Positions 40,101-54,800 of a stretch of DNA of 64,000 nucleotides are shown in pieces. The notes under the pieces were generated by a model. The model saw only the letters and a list, made by a program, of their open reading frames with translations, was not told the origin of the DNA and searched no databases. A program made the position numbers and the translations under genes. The stretch is from NCBI GenBank assembly GCA_038501195.1, contig JBBPUQ010000003.1, positions 5,300,501 to 5,364,500 of the forward strand, read 5' to 3'. Origin of the DNA: Nemania diffusa. Lineage: Eukaryota > Ascomycota > Sordariomycetes > Xylariales > Xylariaceae. Positions within the stretch are counted from its first letter, which is position 1. Every line of letters begins with the position of its first letter.

Positions 40101-43100
40101 TACTTTTATAATATAAATTAATTATATAGCGCTTTAAAATATAGTTAACTTTTTTGTACAAAATTTTTATAGCTAATTAATATAATAAATATATAAACTA
40201 GTTTAATTTAATTTTAAAATTTAACATTAATTAAAAGTTACTAATTTTATAAACAGTTTGTTAAAAAAACCTAATTATATAACAAGTAAAATTTAATACA
40301 AAAACATAATTTTAATACTATAAAAAAAACTGCAATTAATAAACAACTTATTTGTACAAGTTTAACAAATTATAACTATAATATTATATATAAAAAAAAA
40401 AACAAAAATATTAAAACAATTAATTTAAACTTTTTAAAAAATATTAATTAAACATTATTTAATTAAATTTTTAACAATTACAGCTTAAGTAGTAAATTTA
40501 AATATTTATAAAAAGCTATATTTTTGCTATATAATTGCAAATAACTTTTAAAAAGTACAAAATAAAAAATATAGTTATAAATGTTTTATTTACTAAATAT
40601 ATATAGCTATAACAGCTTATATATTAATAATTATTAAATTAGTTTAAATAAATATTAATTAGTTTATATTTGTGTTATAAAAATATAATATTAAAACTAT
40701 TGTTTATAATTAATATATTTTATGCTTTATAGTTAAAAAGTTAATTAAAAATAAAACAGTATTTTAATTATAAGTTTTAAAAAAGTTTTATAATATAATT
40801 AAAAAACTGCAAATTAAAAACTTAAACATTATAGCATTTATTAAAATTGCTTGTTAATATATTAAAATTAAAAAAAATTACTATATAAATAATAATAAAA
40901 CTTTTTTATTTAAAAATTGCTTTATATTTTTAAGCTAAAAAGCTTTATTTTAATAAATTATTTATTAATATTATAATAACTTTAAAACAAGTTATATAAA
41001 AAAAAATAAAACAGCTAAACTATTTTAACAAAAATTTTATTAAAAAAAGCTAAAATAAAATATTTATAAATATATTATAAACTATTAAATATATAACAAA
41101 ATTAAACAATTTAAATATAAGCTTTATAAAAAGCTATAAATATTACTTTTATTAAATTAACTGTTTTAAAAAATTAGTTTAAATTTTATTATAAAATTAC
41201 TTTTATATATTAAAACTAATAAAATTAAATATAATATAGTTTTAATAATTGTTAATTGTTTTATAAAAACAATATTGTTTATATTTATTACAAAAACTTT
41301 TAACGTTGTTAAATTAGTATAAATATTATATAAACAAATAAAGTGCAAATTTAGTTTATTAAAAAAAATTGTAAACAATAAAAACAAGCTAATTATAAAA
41401 TATTTTTAAAAAAAATTTTATAACAAAAAAAAAATTAAGCAATAATTGTTTATTATTTAATATTTATAAACTAATAAACAAATAAAACACATTTATTAAA
41501 CTTTTAAAAAATATTTAAAAATATATATTGTTTAAAAACTAAATATATAACTTAAAATATTTTAAAAAATAAAATTTATATATAACAACAGTATATATAC
41601 TATTATTAAATGCTTATTTTTTAAAGTTTTATATAACTATTATTTTAAAATTATAAAATTTATTTTAAAAAAATTATAGTTAAAAATATAAAAAGTAAAA
41701 AAAAAACTATAATAAATTATAACTGTTTAAAAAACGTTTAATAAACATTAAGCTAAAATTATAAAAATAATAAAAAAAAACTATAATAAAAAACATATAG
41801 TAAAAAAATACAAAATAAAAAAAACAGTTAAATTATTTATAGCTTATTTTTAATTTAAATATAGTTAAAAGTTAGCTTTTATATATATTAAAATAAAAGT
41901 TATAAAAAAAATAAAACTATAAATATATTAAATAAAATTACTTTTGCAATATTTAAAAATATATAATATATTTTTTGTATTATTTTTAAAATTATAAACT
42001 AAATATTAAAAAAACAAAAAATAATTAATACTTTTTAAACTAAAAAATAAATAAAAAAAATAAATAATAAAAAATATAATTTATTATAAAAAAAACAAAA
42101 ATATATTAAAATATTTAATAAAATAAAAAAGCTAGTTTATTAAATATAATATATAAAAACTAAAAAAACATTTAATTAATATAAAAGTTTTTTTTATAAA
42201 ATATAAATAAAAAGTAAAAAAATTATATATTAAATAAAATAATTTAGCTTAAAACTAAAAATAATATAAATAGTAATATTTTATTACAATAATTATTAAA
42301 AAATATAAATAATAAAAAAAAAAAAGAATTAATTAAAAAACTAGTTTATTAAATAAAACTAAAAAAATTATTAAAAACTAAATTTTATTAATAAAAGCTA
42401 ATAAAAACTTTATTAATATAAAAATTAAAAAAAAAAAAAAACAAACATTAAATATTAATAAAAAAAAGTTTTAAAAAAAAAACTGTTAATAAAAGTTAGC
42501 AAAAATTAAAAAACTATAAAACAATTAAAAAACAATTTATAAAAATTGCTATAGCAAAATAAAGTTTAAAATTAATAATAAATTAATAAATAAACATTAA
42601 ATATTTTATAAATAAATTTATAAAAATAACTAAATATAATATAAACTAAAAAAAAGTTTTATTAAAATTTAAAAAAATTATTACTAAAATAAAAAAAAAA
42701 AATTATTAAATTTAGTTAATAATAATTTATTAACTATTAAATATATATAAAATAAACTTAATATTATTGTTTAAATAATTAAATTAATATATTTATACTT
42801 AAAAAAGCGCTATATAATATAAAAGTAAAAATTTTATAAAACAGTTGTTTTAGTTTTAACAATTTTAATATTAATATTATTTTAAAACAGTAAATTTATA
42901 TTAAAAAACTAAATAAAGTTTATATAATAATATTTTATTAATTAATTAATAACTATTTTAATAAATATAAAAAAGTTAATATTAAAAACATAAAAATAAA
43001 TATTAAAATAAAAAAAAAAAGCAAAATTTTAATTATATTTTAATTATATAATAGTAAAAATATAATAAGTTTTTTTTTTAGCTATAAATTAATTAGTAAT

Positions 43101-44203
43101 AAAATATTAAAAAAGTAATTAAAAATTACTAAATAAACATAAGTTATAAAAAAAACGTTTAAAAAACTTATAATTAATATTTTTAACTAAAAAGTTAAAA
43201 AATAACAAATAATAATAATTTTAGTTTAAATAATTATTAAATGTTTAAAATTAAAAACAGTAAAAATAACATATTTTTTTTTTTAAATTATTTTATATAA
43301 AACAAAGTTAGTTTTTTTTAAAACATATATATAACAACTTTAATATAAAATATATTTATTAATTATTTAAATAGTATTAATTTAACAGTAAAAAAAAACG
43401 TTTGTTATATATATAATAAAATTAAAAAAAAATTTAGTAAACTTTTAAATAATATTTAAAAAAAAAAAAAAAATTTAAAAATATTAAAAATTTTAATATA
43501 TAAACTAATAAACAATTATAAATTACAAAAATAATTTATAATAAAACAAACTATATAATTATATATATATAAAATATATTTAATATTATTAAATAAAACT
43601 AATATATATAAACAATATATTTAAAAATTAAAATATATTTTAATAATATATTAAAAACAAAGTTTTATATTAAAAATATTTTAAACTTAAAAGTTTTTAT
43701 TGTTGTTGTTTTTTTTAATAAATATTTTATAATTAAAATATTGTTAATTTTACTTTTTATTAAAAAAATAAGTTTTAATAAAAGTTTTTTATAACGTTAT
43801 AACAAGTAATAAAAAAGCAAAAAAAAATCAAAAAATAAAAAAATTAAAAAAATAAAAAAAATAAAAATAAAAACAAAAATAAAAACATAAATAAATAATT
43901 AATTAATAAAAAACTAAAAAAAAAAAACTAAAAAATAACTATAAAATTTATAAAACATATAAAAAAAAAAAAAAAAACATATAAAAACATATATAAAAAT
44001 TAATTAAAATATAAAAGTTAAATATTTATTTATAAAAATATAAAAATATTTTTTATATTTATAAATAAATATATATTTAATATATATAATATAACTAATA
44101 AATTTAATGTTAATTTTATAAATATAAAAGTATATAAGTTAACAATAGCAAAATTAACAATATTAATTAGTATTAAAAACTAACGTTTTAAAAAAAAAAA
44201 TAA

Positions 44204-44403
44204 TATAAAAAAGCAATTATTATTATATTATGTTATATTATATATATAGCAAATATAAACTAAATATTAATTAGTTAATATTTAAAAAAACATAATATAT
44301 AAAATTAATTTTTAAATAAAAATAATTTATTATAACTACTTTTTAAAATTAGCAATTATTTTATAAAACAACTATATTTATATTATATATTGCAACTTTT
44401 ATA
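44204..44403 (+). repeat. Family B 3' LTR of B1
   Basis: Same length as the 5' LTR, but almost all G/C in the ACTGCACTATGCTACGC segment has become A/T (ATTATATTATGTTAT). Confidence 0.85.
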
Positions 44404-45552
44404 TATTTTTAAATAATAAAAAAATACTTTTAATATATATAATTAATTTATATATAAAAGTTTTTAATTTTTATTATTTTTTTATTATATTAATAGTTAA
44501 TTTAATAAAATATTAATTTTTATATAATATTATATATATATTTAAAAACTTTTTTATTTTTTATTTATTTAATGTTTTTTTATTATAATAACTTTATTAT
44601 TATTAAAATATTTTTTTATAAATATTTTTTTTTTATTATTTTTTTATTATTTTAATAATTTTATTAAAAAACTTTTTATATTAAAATTTTAATTATAAAA
44701 TTTTTATATATATATTAATAAAATTTTTAAAATTTTTATTAAATATTATTAATTTTTATAATTTTATTTTTTTTTAAATTGTTTTATAATAAAGCTTATT
44801 TAATTTAATATATAATAATAAAACTTTTTAACTTTTTATTTTTTTTTATTATATTTAAAATTTATAACTTTTTTTTTTAATTATTTAAAAAATTATTTTA
44901 AAAATAAATGTTTTAAATATTTATATAATTAATTTATATAAAATTATTAAAAACTTTTTTAAAAATTTAATAAATAAAATTTAAAAATATTTATTATTTT
45001 ATTATTATTTTATATTTATATATTTTAATTATAAAACTTGATATTTTTTTATAATTTAATTTTTTTTTATTAATTTTAATATTAATTTTTTTATTTTAAT
45101 TTTTTAATTAAATGTTATTTTTATAATTTAATTAATTAATATTTTATATAAAACTAAATGTTTTAATAATTTATATAATAATAATATTTATATTATATTT
45201 AATATTAATAATACTTTAAATTAATTTTTTAATAATAATTAATAAAAAATTATAATTTTTAATTTATTTATAATTTATAAAAAAAAAGTTTTATTTTATT
45301 TTATAAATTTAAAATAATTTATTTATAAATTTAATTATAAATTAAAATTTATAATTATTAATAAAACTTTTAAATTAATTATATATTTTATATAGTTTAT
45401 TATAATATATTTTTATAATTTATTTTATAGTTATTATATTTTTATAAACTATAATTTATATAAATTTAAATAATTTATTAATTATATAAAAAGTTATATT
45501 TTTTTTATTATTATTAAAAAAAAAATATTTAAAATTTATTATTATATATTAT

Positions 45553-46245
45553 TAAAGTTATAATTTAAGTTTTAAGTTTTTTAAATTTTTTAAATTATTA
45601 ATTAATTAACTTAGATTTAAACTAACTTAAATCTACTTTTTTAAATTTAAGTTTGTTTATTAACTAACTCAATTTAATTCAAGTTTGCTAACTAATTAAT
45701 TTAGTTAAATTTAAGTTGAATGAATAATTAATTTAAAAAACTTAAAAAACTCAAAATTAAAAATTTAAAATTTAAAAACAGCTAAATAAAATAAGTAAAA
45801 ATATAAATAAAAAACTAAAAAGGTTTAGCTTTTTAAATATACTTAGTTTATATTTATAGCTATTTTATACACTTTATAAAAATTAGTTTATTATAAGTAA
45901 ATAATATTAAATATTTATAAAATAGCTATTTTTAAACTAAATAATTAGTTTAAAAATAAAAACTAAATAGTTTTATAAATTTAAAAATTATTAGTTTTTT
46001 ATTTATATTTTTATTTATTTTTAAGCCCATTTTTTAAACCTGCTTTAATTTATTTTTAAGTTTTAAATTTGAATTAATTAATTTAACACTTAGTTAAATT
46101 AATTTAAGTTTGCTAACTAACTAATTTAATTAAGTTTAAGTTTGCTAATTAACTAACTTAACTAAATTTAAGTTTGCTAGCTAATTAATTTAAACTTAAA
46201 TTTTAAACTTAAATTTAAATTTAAATAATTTAAATTATAACTTTG
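45553..46245. mobile_element. hAT-type non-autonomous element, 693 bp, RIP-altered
   Basis: Terminal inverted repeats TAAAGTTATAATTT and (reverse complement of the right end) CAAAGTTATAATTT. Perfect 8-bp duplications TATATTAT flank it (45,545-45,552 and 46,246-46,253). Element E2 has the empty site at 51,259-51,266 (TATATTGT). The interior consists of many GTTAACTAACTT / AAGTTTGCTAACTAA-type short repeats in both orientations. The ends equal those of the GC-island element at 11,620 after C to T and G to A changes. No transposase frame. Confidence 0.82.
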
Positions 46246-46582
46246 TATATTATTATATATATTTTAATATATTTAAAAGTTTTAATTTTTTTAATGTTTT
46301 ATTTTTTAACATTTTAATTATTTTATATAAACAATTTATTATATATTAGTTTATTTTTTTATAAACTTTAAACTATTAATACTTTTAAATTATTAAAGTT
46401 TTTATGTTATTTTTTTTTAAATATATAATAATTAATTAAATAAATACTTTTTTAATTAATTTAATACATAAATAATTAATATTTTATATTATTAAATATT
46501 TTTTATATAATATTAAATTATTTAATATTATTTAATTTAAATTTTAATTAATATAAGTTTTTTTTTATATTTAATTAACTTT

Positions 46583-46777
46583 TTGTTAATTTTATTAACT
46601 TTTAAAACTAAATTAATTAATAATATTTTAAAAATTAATAAAAATATAATATTATTTTTTAAAATATATATTATTATAAACTTTTATAAAGTTTTATTAA
46701 AAAAAGTTATTAATTTAAATAAAGTTATTATTTTTTTTTTGTTTTTTTTTTTTTTTTTATATTTTTATACTTTTTAA
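46583..46777 (+). pseudogene. Low-complexity open frame within the family A interior
   Basis: A 64-residue Ile/Leu/Lys/Phe-rich frame whose counterpart survives in the second copy at 51,597-51,854. The two translations differ by scattered substitutions. The frame opens with TTG. It is retained similarity between repeat copies rather than a gene: the coding strand of the element is probably the other one, and there is no recognisable domain. Confidence 0.3.
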
Positions 46778-49506
46778 AAAATTTAAAAAATATTAATAAT
46801 AATATTTTTTAAACTTAAATAATATATAATTACAAAATAATAATAGTTTATAAATTTTATTTATTTTATTTATTAAAAGTTTAATATTTTTTTTTTATTA
46901 AAATATTTTAAAACTATATAATTTATTAAAATTATAAAAAAATACTATATATTAATTAGTTTTGTTTTTTAATATAAAAGCTTTTTTATAATTATTAATA
47001 TTTTTTTATTATATATTTTATAATGAAATTTTATATTATAAAATATTTATAAAAAAAAACAACTAGTTTTTATAAATTCTTTAAACTATTTTTTTAAAAT
47101 AATATATTAAATATTATATTATTAAAAAAATTAGTTTTTATTATAGTTTTAATATTATAAAAAAAATATTATAAAATAAATATATTTATTAAAACTATTT
47201 ATAAAGCTTTGAATATTTTTTAATATTTTTAAATTTATTAAAACAATATATTAATATATATTAAATTAATAAATAATTTTATAATTTGTTTATATTTTTT
47301 TATAAATTTTTTATAATAAATGTTAAAAATTCAGTTTTTATTATATAAAATTTATATTTGTTAAAATGAATTTATAATTTAATGTTTTTTAAATAAATTA
47401 ATATTTTATTAATATAATATTTATATTTTAATTTATTATTAACATAAATTAATATATTATTAATATATATTATATAAAAAATGTTTAAATAATTTTTTAA
47501 TATATTATTTATATAACATTAAAATATTATTAATTTATTTATTAATTTAAATAAAAATATTTTAAACTAATAAGTTTTATATTTTATTTAAAAAACTATT
47601 AATAATTTATTTTTTTTAAATATTTAAATATAATAAAAAATTTATTAAATATTTATTTTTATTTAAATTTTAATTTAAAATATTTTAATTAAAATTTTAT
47701 TAATTAAAAATAAAATATATTTATTTTTTTAAATAATTAAATTTAACTTTTTATAATTTATATATAATTATAAAAAACTGTTTTTTTTTTAATAAATAAA
47801 ACTAATATTATTTATAATATTATTATTAATATAATAAAATTTTTTATTAAATTATTATTAATATATTTTTTATATATTTTTATTTTTTTTAATAATATTG
47901 TAAATAATATATTATATTTTAAAAAAACTTTAAAAAGTTTATTAATAACAATATAATAATTAATATTTAAATAATGAAATAAAAAATTATTTAAAACTAT
48001 TTTATTAAATATATTAAAATATTTATAATATTTTTTAAAAACTATATATAATATTGTTTTTATTAATTTTTTTTTATTTTTTATTAACTTTTTATATTTT
48101 TTTTAAAAAATGATTTAATTTAATTTATATAATAAAGTTATATTATATAAAATAATATTTTTTTATTTTATCATTATATTAAATTTTATTATATTAATAA
48201 TATTAATTTAAATTAATTAATATTTATATTATTTAGTTATATTTTTTATAATTAATATAAGTTATATTAATTATATTTTATTTTTAATTTATAATTTTTA
48301 TATATTTTTTTTATAAAAAAAATATATAAATTTAAATTTTTTTTATAAATTTAAATTTATAATATATATTTTATATATTATATTTTTTATTATAAATAAT
48401 TTTTATTTATATTAAAATTAATTTAAAAAAAATATAAAATTAAAATAAATAATTAAAAAATAATTAAAATTTTTTTTTATATAATTTTTATTTGTTTTTT
48501 TTAATATTTAAATTTATTAATATAAAAATAAACTTTTTTAAATTTAATTTTTAAATTTAATTATTATTTTTATTTTTTAATATATTTAATTTATTTGTTT
48601 ATTTTTTATTTTTTTTATTTTTTATATTATTTATTAAAATTTTAAAAATTTAATATTTTAATTTTTAATTATTAAAAAATAATAATTTTTTTTTTTTACT
48701 ATTTATTAATATATTATAATAATTTAAATATTTTTTTTTTATAATAATATTATATTTTATATTTATTATTAATATAAATATATTTAAAATTGTTTTATTT
48801 TATATATAAAAATATACTTTTAAAACAATATTAATAATTTATATAGCTTTTTTATTATAATTTATTATTTAAAATAATATAAATTTAATAATTGTTTTAA
48901 ATTTTAAATATTTTAAAACTTTTATAACAAAATTTAATTTAATTAATAAATATATATTTATTTTTATATTAATAAATATTTTTATTAATAAAATAAATTT
49001 ATTATTTATTATTATATAATTTATAAAAAAAAAGTTTTTTTTTAATAATTTTTATAAAAAATCAAATAATATTTTTTTATATTTTTTTATATTTAATATT
49101 AATATATAAATTTATTTAAAATAAAAATTTAATTATTTTAATTAATATTTTTTAGTTTTTTTTTTAATATAATTTTTATTTATTTAAATTTTATATTTTA
49201 AACAAAAATAATATTAATATAAATTATATTAAATTATTTAAAATTAAATTTATAAAAAAATTTACTATTTTTATATTTTTAATTATAATATATAAAATAT
49301 TATTTTTATAAAATTAAAACTTTTATTTAATTAAATAAAGTTATATTTAAAATTAAAATATTTAAATATTTAAAACTATTTTTTTAATATAAATTTAATT
49401 TTGTAAGTTTTTTTTTTTTTTAAATTTTAAGTTTTTTTTTATTTAGTTATTTTTAAAAAAGTTTTTTTTTATTATATTTTTTAAATAATAAAATTTTTAT
49501 ACTATT

Positions 49507-49816
49507 TATAATAAATATAATATTAGCAATAAGTTTAAAAACTAAATAATATTATATATTTTAAAAAAAAAACTAAAGTTGAAAAAACTAAAAAACAAAC
49601 TTAACTTTTTAAATTAAATTAATATATTTATATAAATGCTTTTTTATTTATTACTTTTTTTTTTTTATATTTATTACTTTATTTAATTTTTAATAAGTTT
49701 ATTGTTTTAAATAAACAATAAAATTTATTTAGCTATTTTAACTATTTATTAACTATATTATATATATTAATTATTTTTAAAATTTATTTGTTTAAATATA
49801 AATATAATTTGTAACA
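49507..49816 (-). repeat. Family A LTR (E2, left)
   Basis: Starts TATAATAAAT and ends GTAACA on the + strand. It equals 58,207-58,516 in length. The adjacent interior (ACTTTTTTTGTATAAAAAAAG) would be a polypurine tract on the - strand. Confidence 0.82.
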
Positions 49817-51596
49817 ACTTTTTTTGTATAAAAAAAGCTCGATTTAAATTTTTGTTACATTAAATATTTAAACTATAGGTTTTTTTTAAACTAATATTTT
49901 TAAGCAGTAAAAAAATATTTTTAATATATATAATTAATTTATATATAAAAGCTTTTAATTTTTGCTACTTTTTTATTGCACTAATAGTTAGTTTAATAAA
50001 GTATTGATTTTTATATAGCATTATATATATACTTAAAAGCTTTTTTACTTTTTGTATATATAATGTTTTTTTGTTGCAACAACTTTATTATTATTAAAAT
50101 GTTTTTTTATAAACGTTTTTTTTTATATTGCTTTTTTTTACTTTAATAACTTTATTAAAAAACTTTTTATATTAAAGTTTTAGTTATAAAATTTTTATAT
50201 ATATATTAAAAAATTTTTTAAAACATTTATTAAATATTATTAATTGTTATAATTTTATTTTTTTTAAACTATTTTATAATAAAACTTATTTAATTTAATA
50301 TATAATAATAAAACTTTTTTAACTTTTTATTTTTTTTTATTATACTTAAAGTTTATAACTTTTTTTTTTAGTTATTTAAAATTTTGTTTTAAAAGTAAGT
50401 TTTTTAAATATTTACATAATTAATTTATATAAAATTATTAAAAACTTTTTCAAAAGTTTAATAAACAAAGTTTAAAAATATTTTTTTTATTATTATTAAT
50501 AATTTTATAATATACTTTTATTATTAAATAATTTAATTTATTATTAAGTTAATTTGTTTATTTATTTTTTTTTTATAAAATATATATTTAACTTTTTATT
50601 AAAAAATTTAAGTTTTATTAATACTTATTAGTTTAATTAATCATTTTTTGTTAAATTTAAAGTATTTGTTATTTTGTTATTACTATATATTTATATATTT
50701 TAATTGCAAAATTTTGTATTTTTTTACAGTTTAATTTTTTTTTTATTAGTTTTAACGCTAATTTTTTTGTTTTAGCTTTTTAATTAAATGTTATTTTTAT
50801 AGCTTAACTAGCTAATATTTTATACAAAAACAAGCTTTTTAATAATTTATACAGTAGTAACACTTATATTATATTTAATATTAATAATATTTTAAACTAA
50901 TTTTTTTAAAAATAATTAACAAAAAGCTACAACTTTTAGTTTATTTATTAATGTATAATTTTTACTTGTTTAACAATTTGTTTATAGTTTATAAAAAAAA
51001 AATTTAATTTTATTTTATAAATTTAAAACAGTTTATTTGTAAATTTAACTATAAATTAAAATCTATAGTTGCTAATAAAATTTTTAAGCTAGTTATATAC
51101 TTTGTATAATTTATTATAATATATTTTTATAGTTTATTTTATAATTATTATATTTTTACAAGTTATAGTTTATATAAATTTTAATAGTTTGTTAATTATA
51201 TAAAAAGTTATATTATTTTTATTGTTGTTAAAAAAAAAATATTTAAAATTTATTACTATATATTGTTATATATGCTTTAATATATTTAAAAGTTTTAATT
51301 TTTTTAACGTTTTATTTTTTGAAATTTTAGCTGCTTTATATAAACAATTTGTTATATATTAGTTTATTTTTTTATAAATTTTAAACTATTAGTACTTTTA
51401 AATTATTAAAACTTTTGTTTTACTTTTTTTTAAATATATAATAGCTAGCTAAATATATATTTTTTTAATTAACTTAATATATAAATAGTTAATATTTAAT
51501 ATTATTAAATACTTTTTATATAATATTAAATTATTTAATATTGTTTAATTAAAATTTTAATTAATACAAACTTTTTTTTTATATTTAATTAAACTT

Positions 51597-51854
51597 TTGT
51601 TAATTTTATTAATTTTTAAAACTAAATTAATTAATAGTATTTTAAAAATTAATAAAAATATAATATTATTTTTTAATATATATATTATTATAAATTTTTA
51701 TAAAGTTTTATTAAAAAAAATTATTAGTTTAAACAAAACTATTGTTTTTTGTTTGTTTTTTTTTTTTTTTTATATTTTTACATTTTTTAAAAGCTTTAAA
51801 AAAATATTAGCAATAATATTTTTTAAACTTAAACAATATATAATTATAAAATAA
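51597..51854 (+). pseudogene. Low-complexity open frame, copy of the one at 46,583
   Basis: An 85-residue frame, opening with TTG, aligned over its first ~60 residues with the frame at 46,583-46,777. It supports the homology of the two family A interiors. No domain is seen, and it is not considered a functional gene. Confidence 0.3.
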
Positions 51855-54800
51855 TAATAATTTATAAACTTTGCTTACTTTATTTATTAAAAGTTTAATA
51901 TTTTTTTTATATTAAAATATTTTAAAGCTATATAGTTTATTAAAATTATAAAAAAATATTATATATTAATTAGTTTTGCTTTTTAATATAAAAACTTTTT
52001 TATAACTGCTAGCATTTTTTTATTATATATTTTATAATTAAGTTTTATATTGTAAAATATTTTCAAAAAAAAAACAACTAACTTTTATAAGTTTTTTAAA
52101 CTATTTTTTTAAAATAATATATTTAATGCTATATTATTAAAAAAGTTAATTTTTATTATAGTTTTAGCATTATAAAAAAAGTATTATAAAATAAACATAC
52201 TTGTTAAAGTTGTTTATAAAACTTCAAATGTTTTTTAATACTTTTAAGTTTATTAAAGCAATATGCTAATATATATAAAATTAATAAATAATTTTATAAT
52301 CTGCTTATATTTTTTTATAAATTTTTTGTAAAAGTTGCAAAAGCTTAAAAATAACTGTATTTTTTTAAAATGCACTTTTTTTTTTTTGTTATAAAGCAAA
52401 TTTTAATAATATACAATTTTTATTTTGTTTAAATTAACTTTTACTTTATATATTTTTATAATAAACTTTAAAAATTTAGTTTTTATTATATAAAACTTGC
52501 ATTTTTTAAAATTAACTTATAATTTAGTTTTTTTTAATTAAACTAATATTTTATTAATATAATATTTATATTTTAGTTTATTATTAAAATAAATCAATAT
52601 ATTATTAATATATATTATATAAAAAACGTTTAAATAATTTTTTAATATATTGTTTATATAATATTAAAATATTGCTAGTTTATTTATTAATTTAAACAAA
52701 AGTATTTTAAATTAATAAACTTTATATTTTGTTTAAAAAGTTATTAATAACTTATTTTTTTTAAACATTTAAATATAATAAAAAGCTTATTAAATGTTTA
52801 TTTTTGTATAAATTTTAACTTAAAATATTTTAATTAAAGTTTTATTAATTAAAAATAGTAAATATTTATTTTTTTAAATAATTAAATTTAGCTTTTTATA
52901 ATTTATATATAACTATAAAAAATTTTTTTTTTTTTTAGCAAATAAAACTAGTACTGCTTACAATATTATTATTAATTTAATAAAATTTTTTGCTAAATTA
53001 TTGCTAATATATTTTTAATATATTTCTGCTTTTTTTAATAATATTTTATATAATATGCTATATTTTAAAAAAGCTTTAAAAAATTTATTAACAATAATAT
53101 AATAATTAATATTTAAATAATATAACAAAAAATTATTTAAAACTGTTTTATTAAATATATTAAAGTATTTATAGTATTTTTTAAAAACTATATATAATAC
53201 TGTTTTTATTAATTTTTTTTTATTTTTTATTAATTTTTTATATTTTTTTTAAAAAATTACTTAGTTTAATTTGTATAATAAAGTTATATTATAAAAAACA
53301 ATATTTTTTTGTTTTATTGTTATATTAAATTTTATTATATTAATAATATTAATTTAAACTAGTTAATATTTGTATTATTTAACTATATTTTTTTATAATT
53401 AATATAAATTATATTAGTTATGTTTTATTTTTAACTTATAATTTTTATGTTTTTTTTTTAAAAAAAAAATATATAAATTTAAGTTATTTTTATAAGTTTT
53501 AGTTTGTAGTATATACTTTATATGTTGCACTTTTTGCTATAAGCAGTTTCTGCTTATATTAAAACTAGCTTAAAAAAAACATAAAATTAAAATAAGCAGT
53601 AAAAAAGTAGCTAAAAACTTTTTTTGCGTTATTTTTGTTTGTTTTTTTTAGTACTTAAACTTGTTAATATAAAAGCAGACTTTTTTAAATTTAGTTTTTA
53701 TATTTTTTTTGTTTTGTTTTTTTTTTTAATATATTTAGTTTATTCGCTTGTTTTTTTTTTTTTGTTTTTTATATTTATTAACTTTTATTAATAATTTACA
53801 TTTTGTTAATAATTAAAGTTAACAATTAAATTTTTTATATTATTTATTAAAATTTTAAAAGTTTAATACTTTAGTTTTTAATTGCTAAAAAATAATAGTT
53901 TTTTTTTTTTACTGTTTATTAATATGTTATAATAGTTTAAATATTTTTTTTTTATAATAACATTATATTTTATATTTACTATTAATAAAAATATATTTAA
54001 AATTGTTTTGTTTTATATATAAAAATATATTTTTAAAGTAATATTAATAGTTTATATAGCTTTTTTGTTATAATTTATTATTTAAAATAATATAAATTTA
54101 ATAATTGTTTTAAATTTTAAATATTTTAAAATTTTTATAATAAAGTTTAATTTAATTAATAAATATATATTTACTTTTATATTAACTAATACTTTTGTTA
54201 ATAAAATAAATTTATTATTTGTTATTATATAATTTATAAAAAAAAAGTTTTTTTTTAATAGTTTTTGTAAAAAATCAAATAGTATTTTTTTATATTTATT
54301 TATATTTAATATTAATATATAAATCTGTTTAAAATAAAAGTTTAGTTATTTTAAGCAATATTTTTTAGCTTTTTTATTAATGTAGCTTTTATTTGTTTAA
54401 ATTTAATGTTTTAAACAAAAATAATATTAATATAAGTTATATTAAATTGTTTAAAATTAAACTTATAAAAACATTTGTTATTTTTATATTTTTAATTATA
54501 ACATATAAAATATTATTTTTATAAAATTAAAACTTTTATTTAATTAAACAAAACTTTAATATAAATGTAATAACTATTTAAAGCTATATTTAAAATTAAA
54601 ATATTTAAATATTTAAAATTGCTTTTTTAATATAAATTTAATTTTGTAAGTTTTTTTTTTTTTTTAAGTTTTAAATTTTTTTTTTACTTAGTTGTTTTTA
54701 AAAAGTTTTTTTTTTATTGCGCTTTTTAAGCAATAAAATTTTTATACTATTAATAATTGTATATTTAAATATAGTTATAAAAATTAGCAAATATTATTTT

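Larger units (their letters stand above)
36948..44403 (+). mobile_element. Family B LTR retrotransposon B1, structurally complete, 7,456 bp, RIP-altered
   Basis: Two 200-bp LTRs (36,948-37,147 and 44,204-44,403) are flanked by perfect TATTT duplications (36,943-36,947 and 44,404-44,408). Element E2 keeps the empty site (TATTT at 49,895-49,899), with the same sequences on both sides apart from transitions. The interior (37,148-44,203) has no useful open frame, so gag and pol are dead; superfamily (Copia or Gypsy) cannot be told. The + strand is A-rich, especially 41,400-44,200. An A-rich tract precedes the right LTR, so + orientation is likely. Confidence 0.88.
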
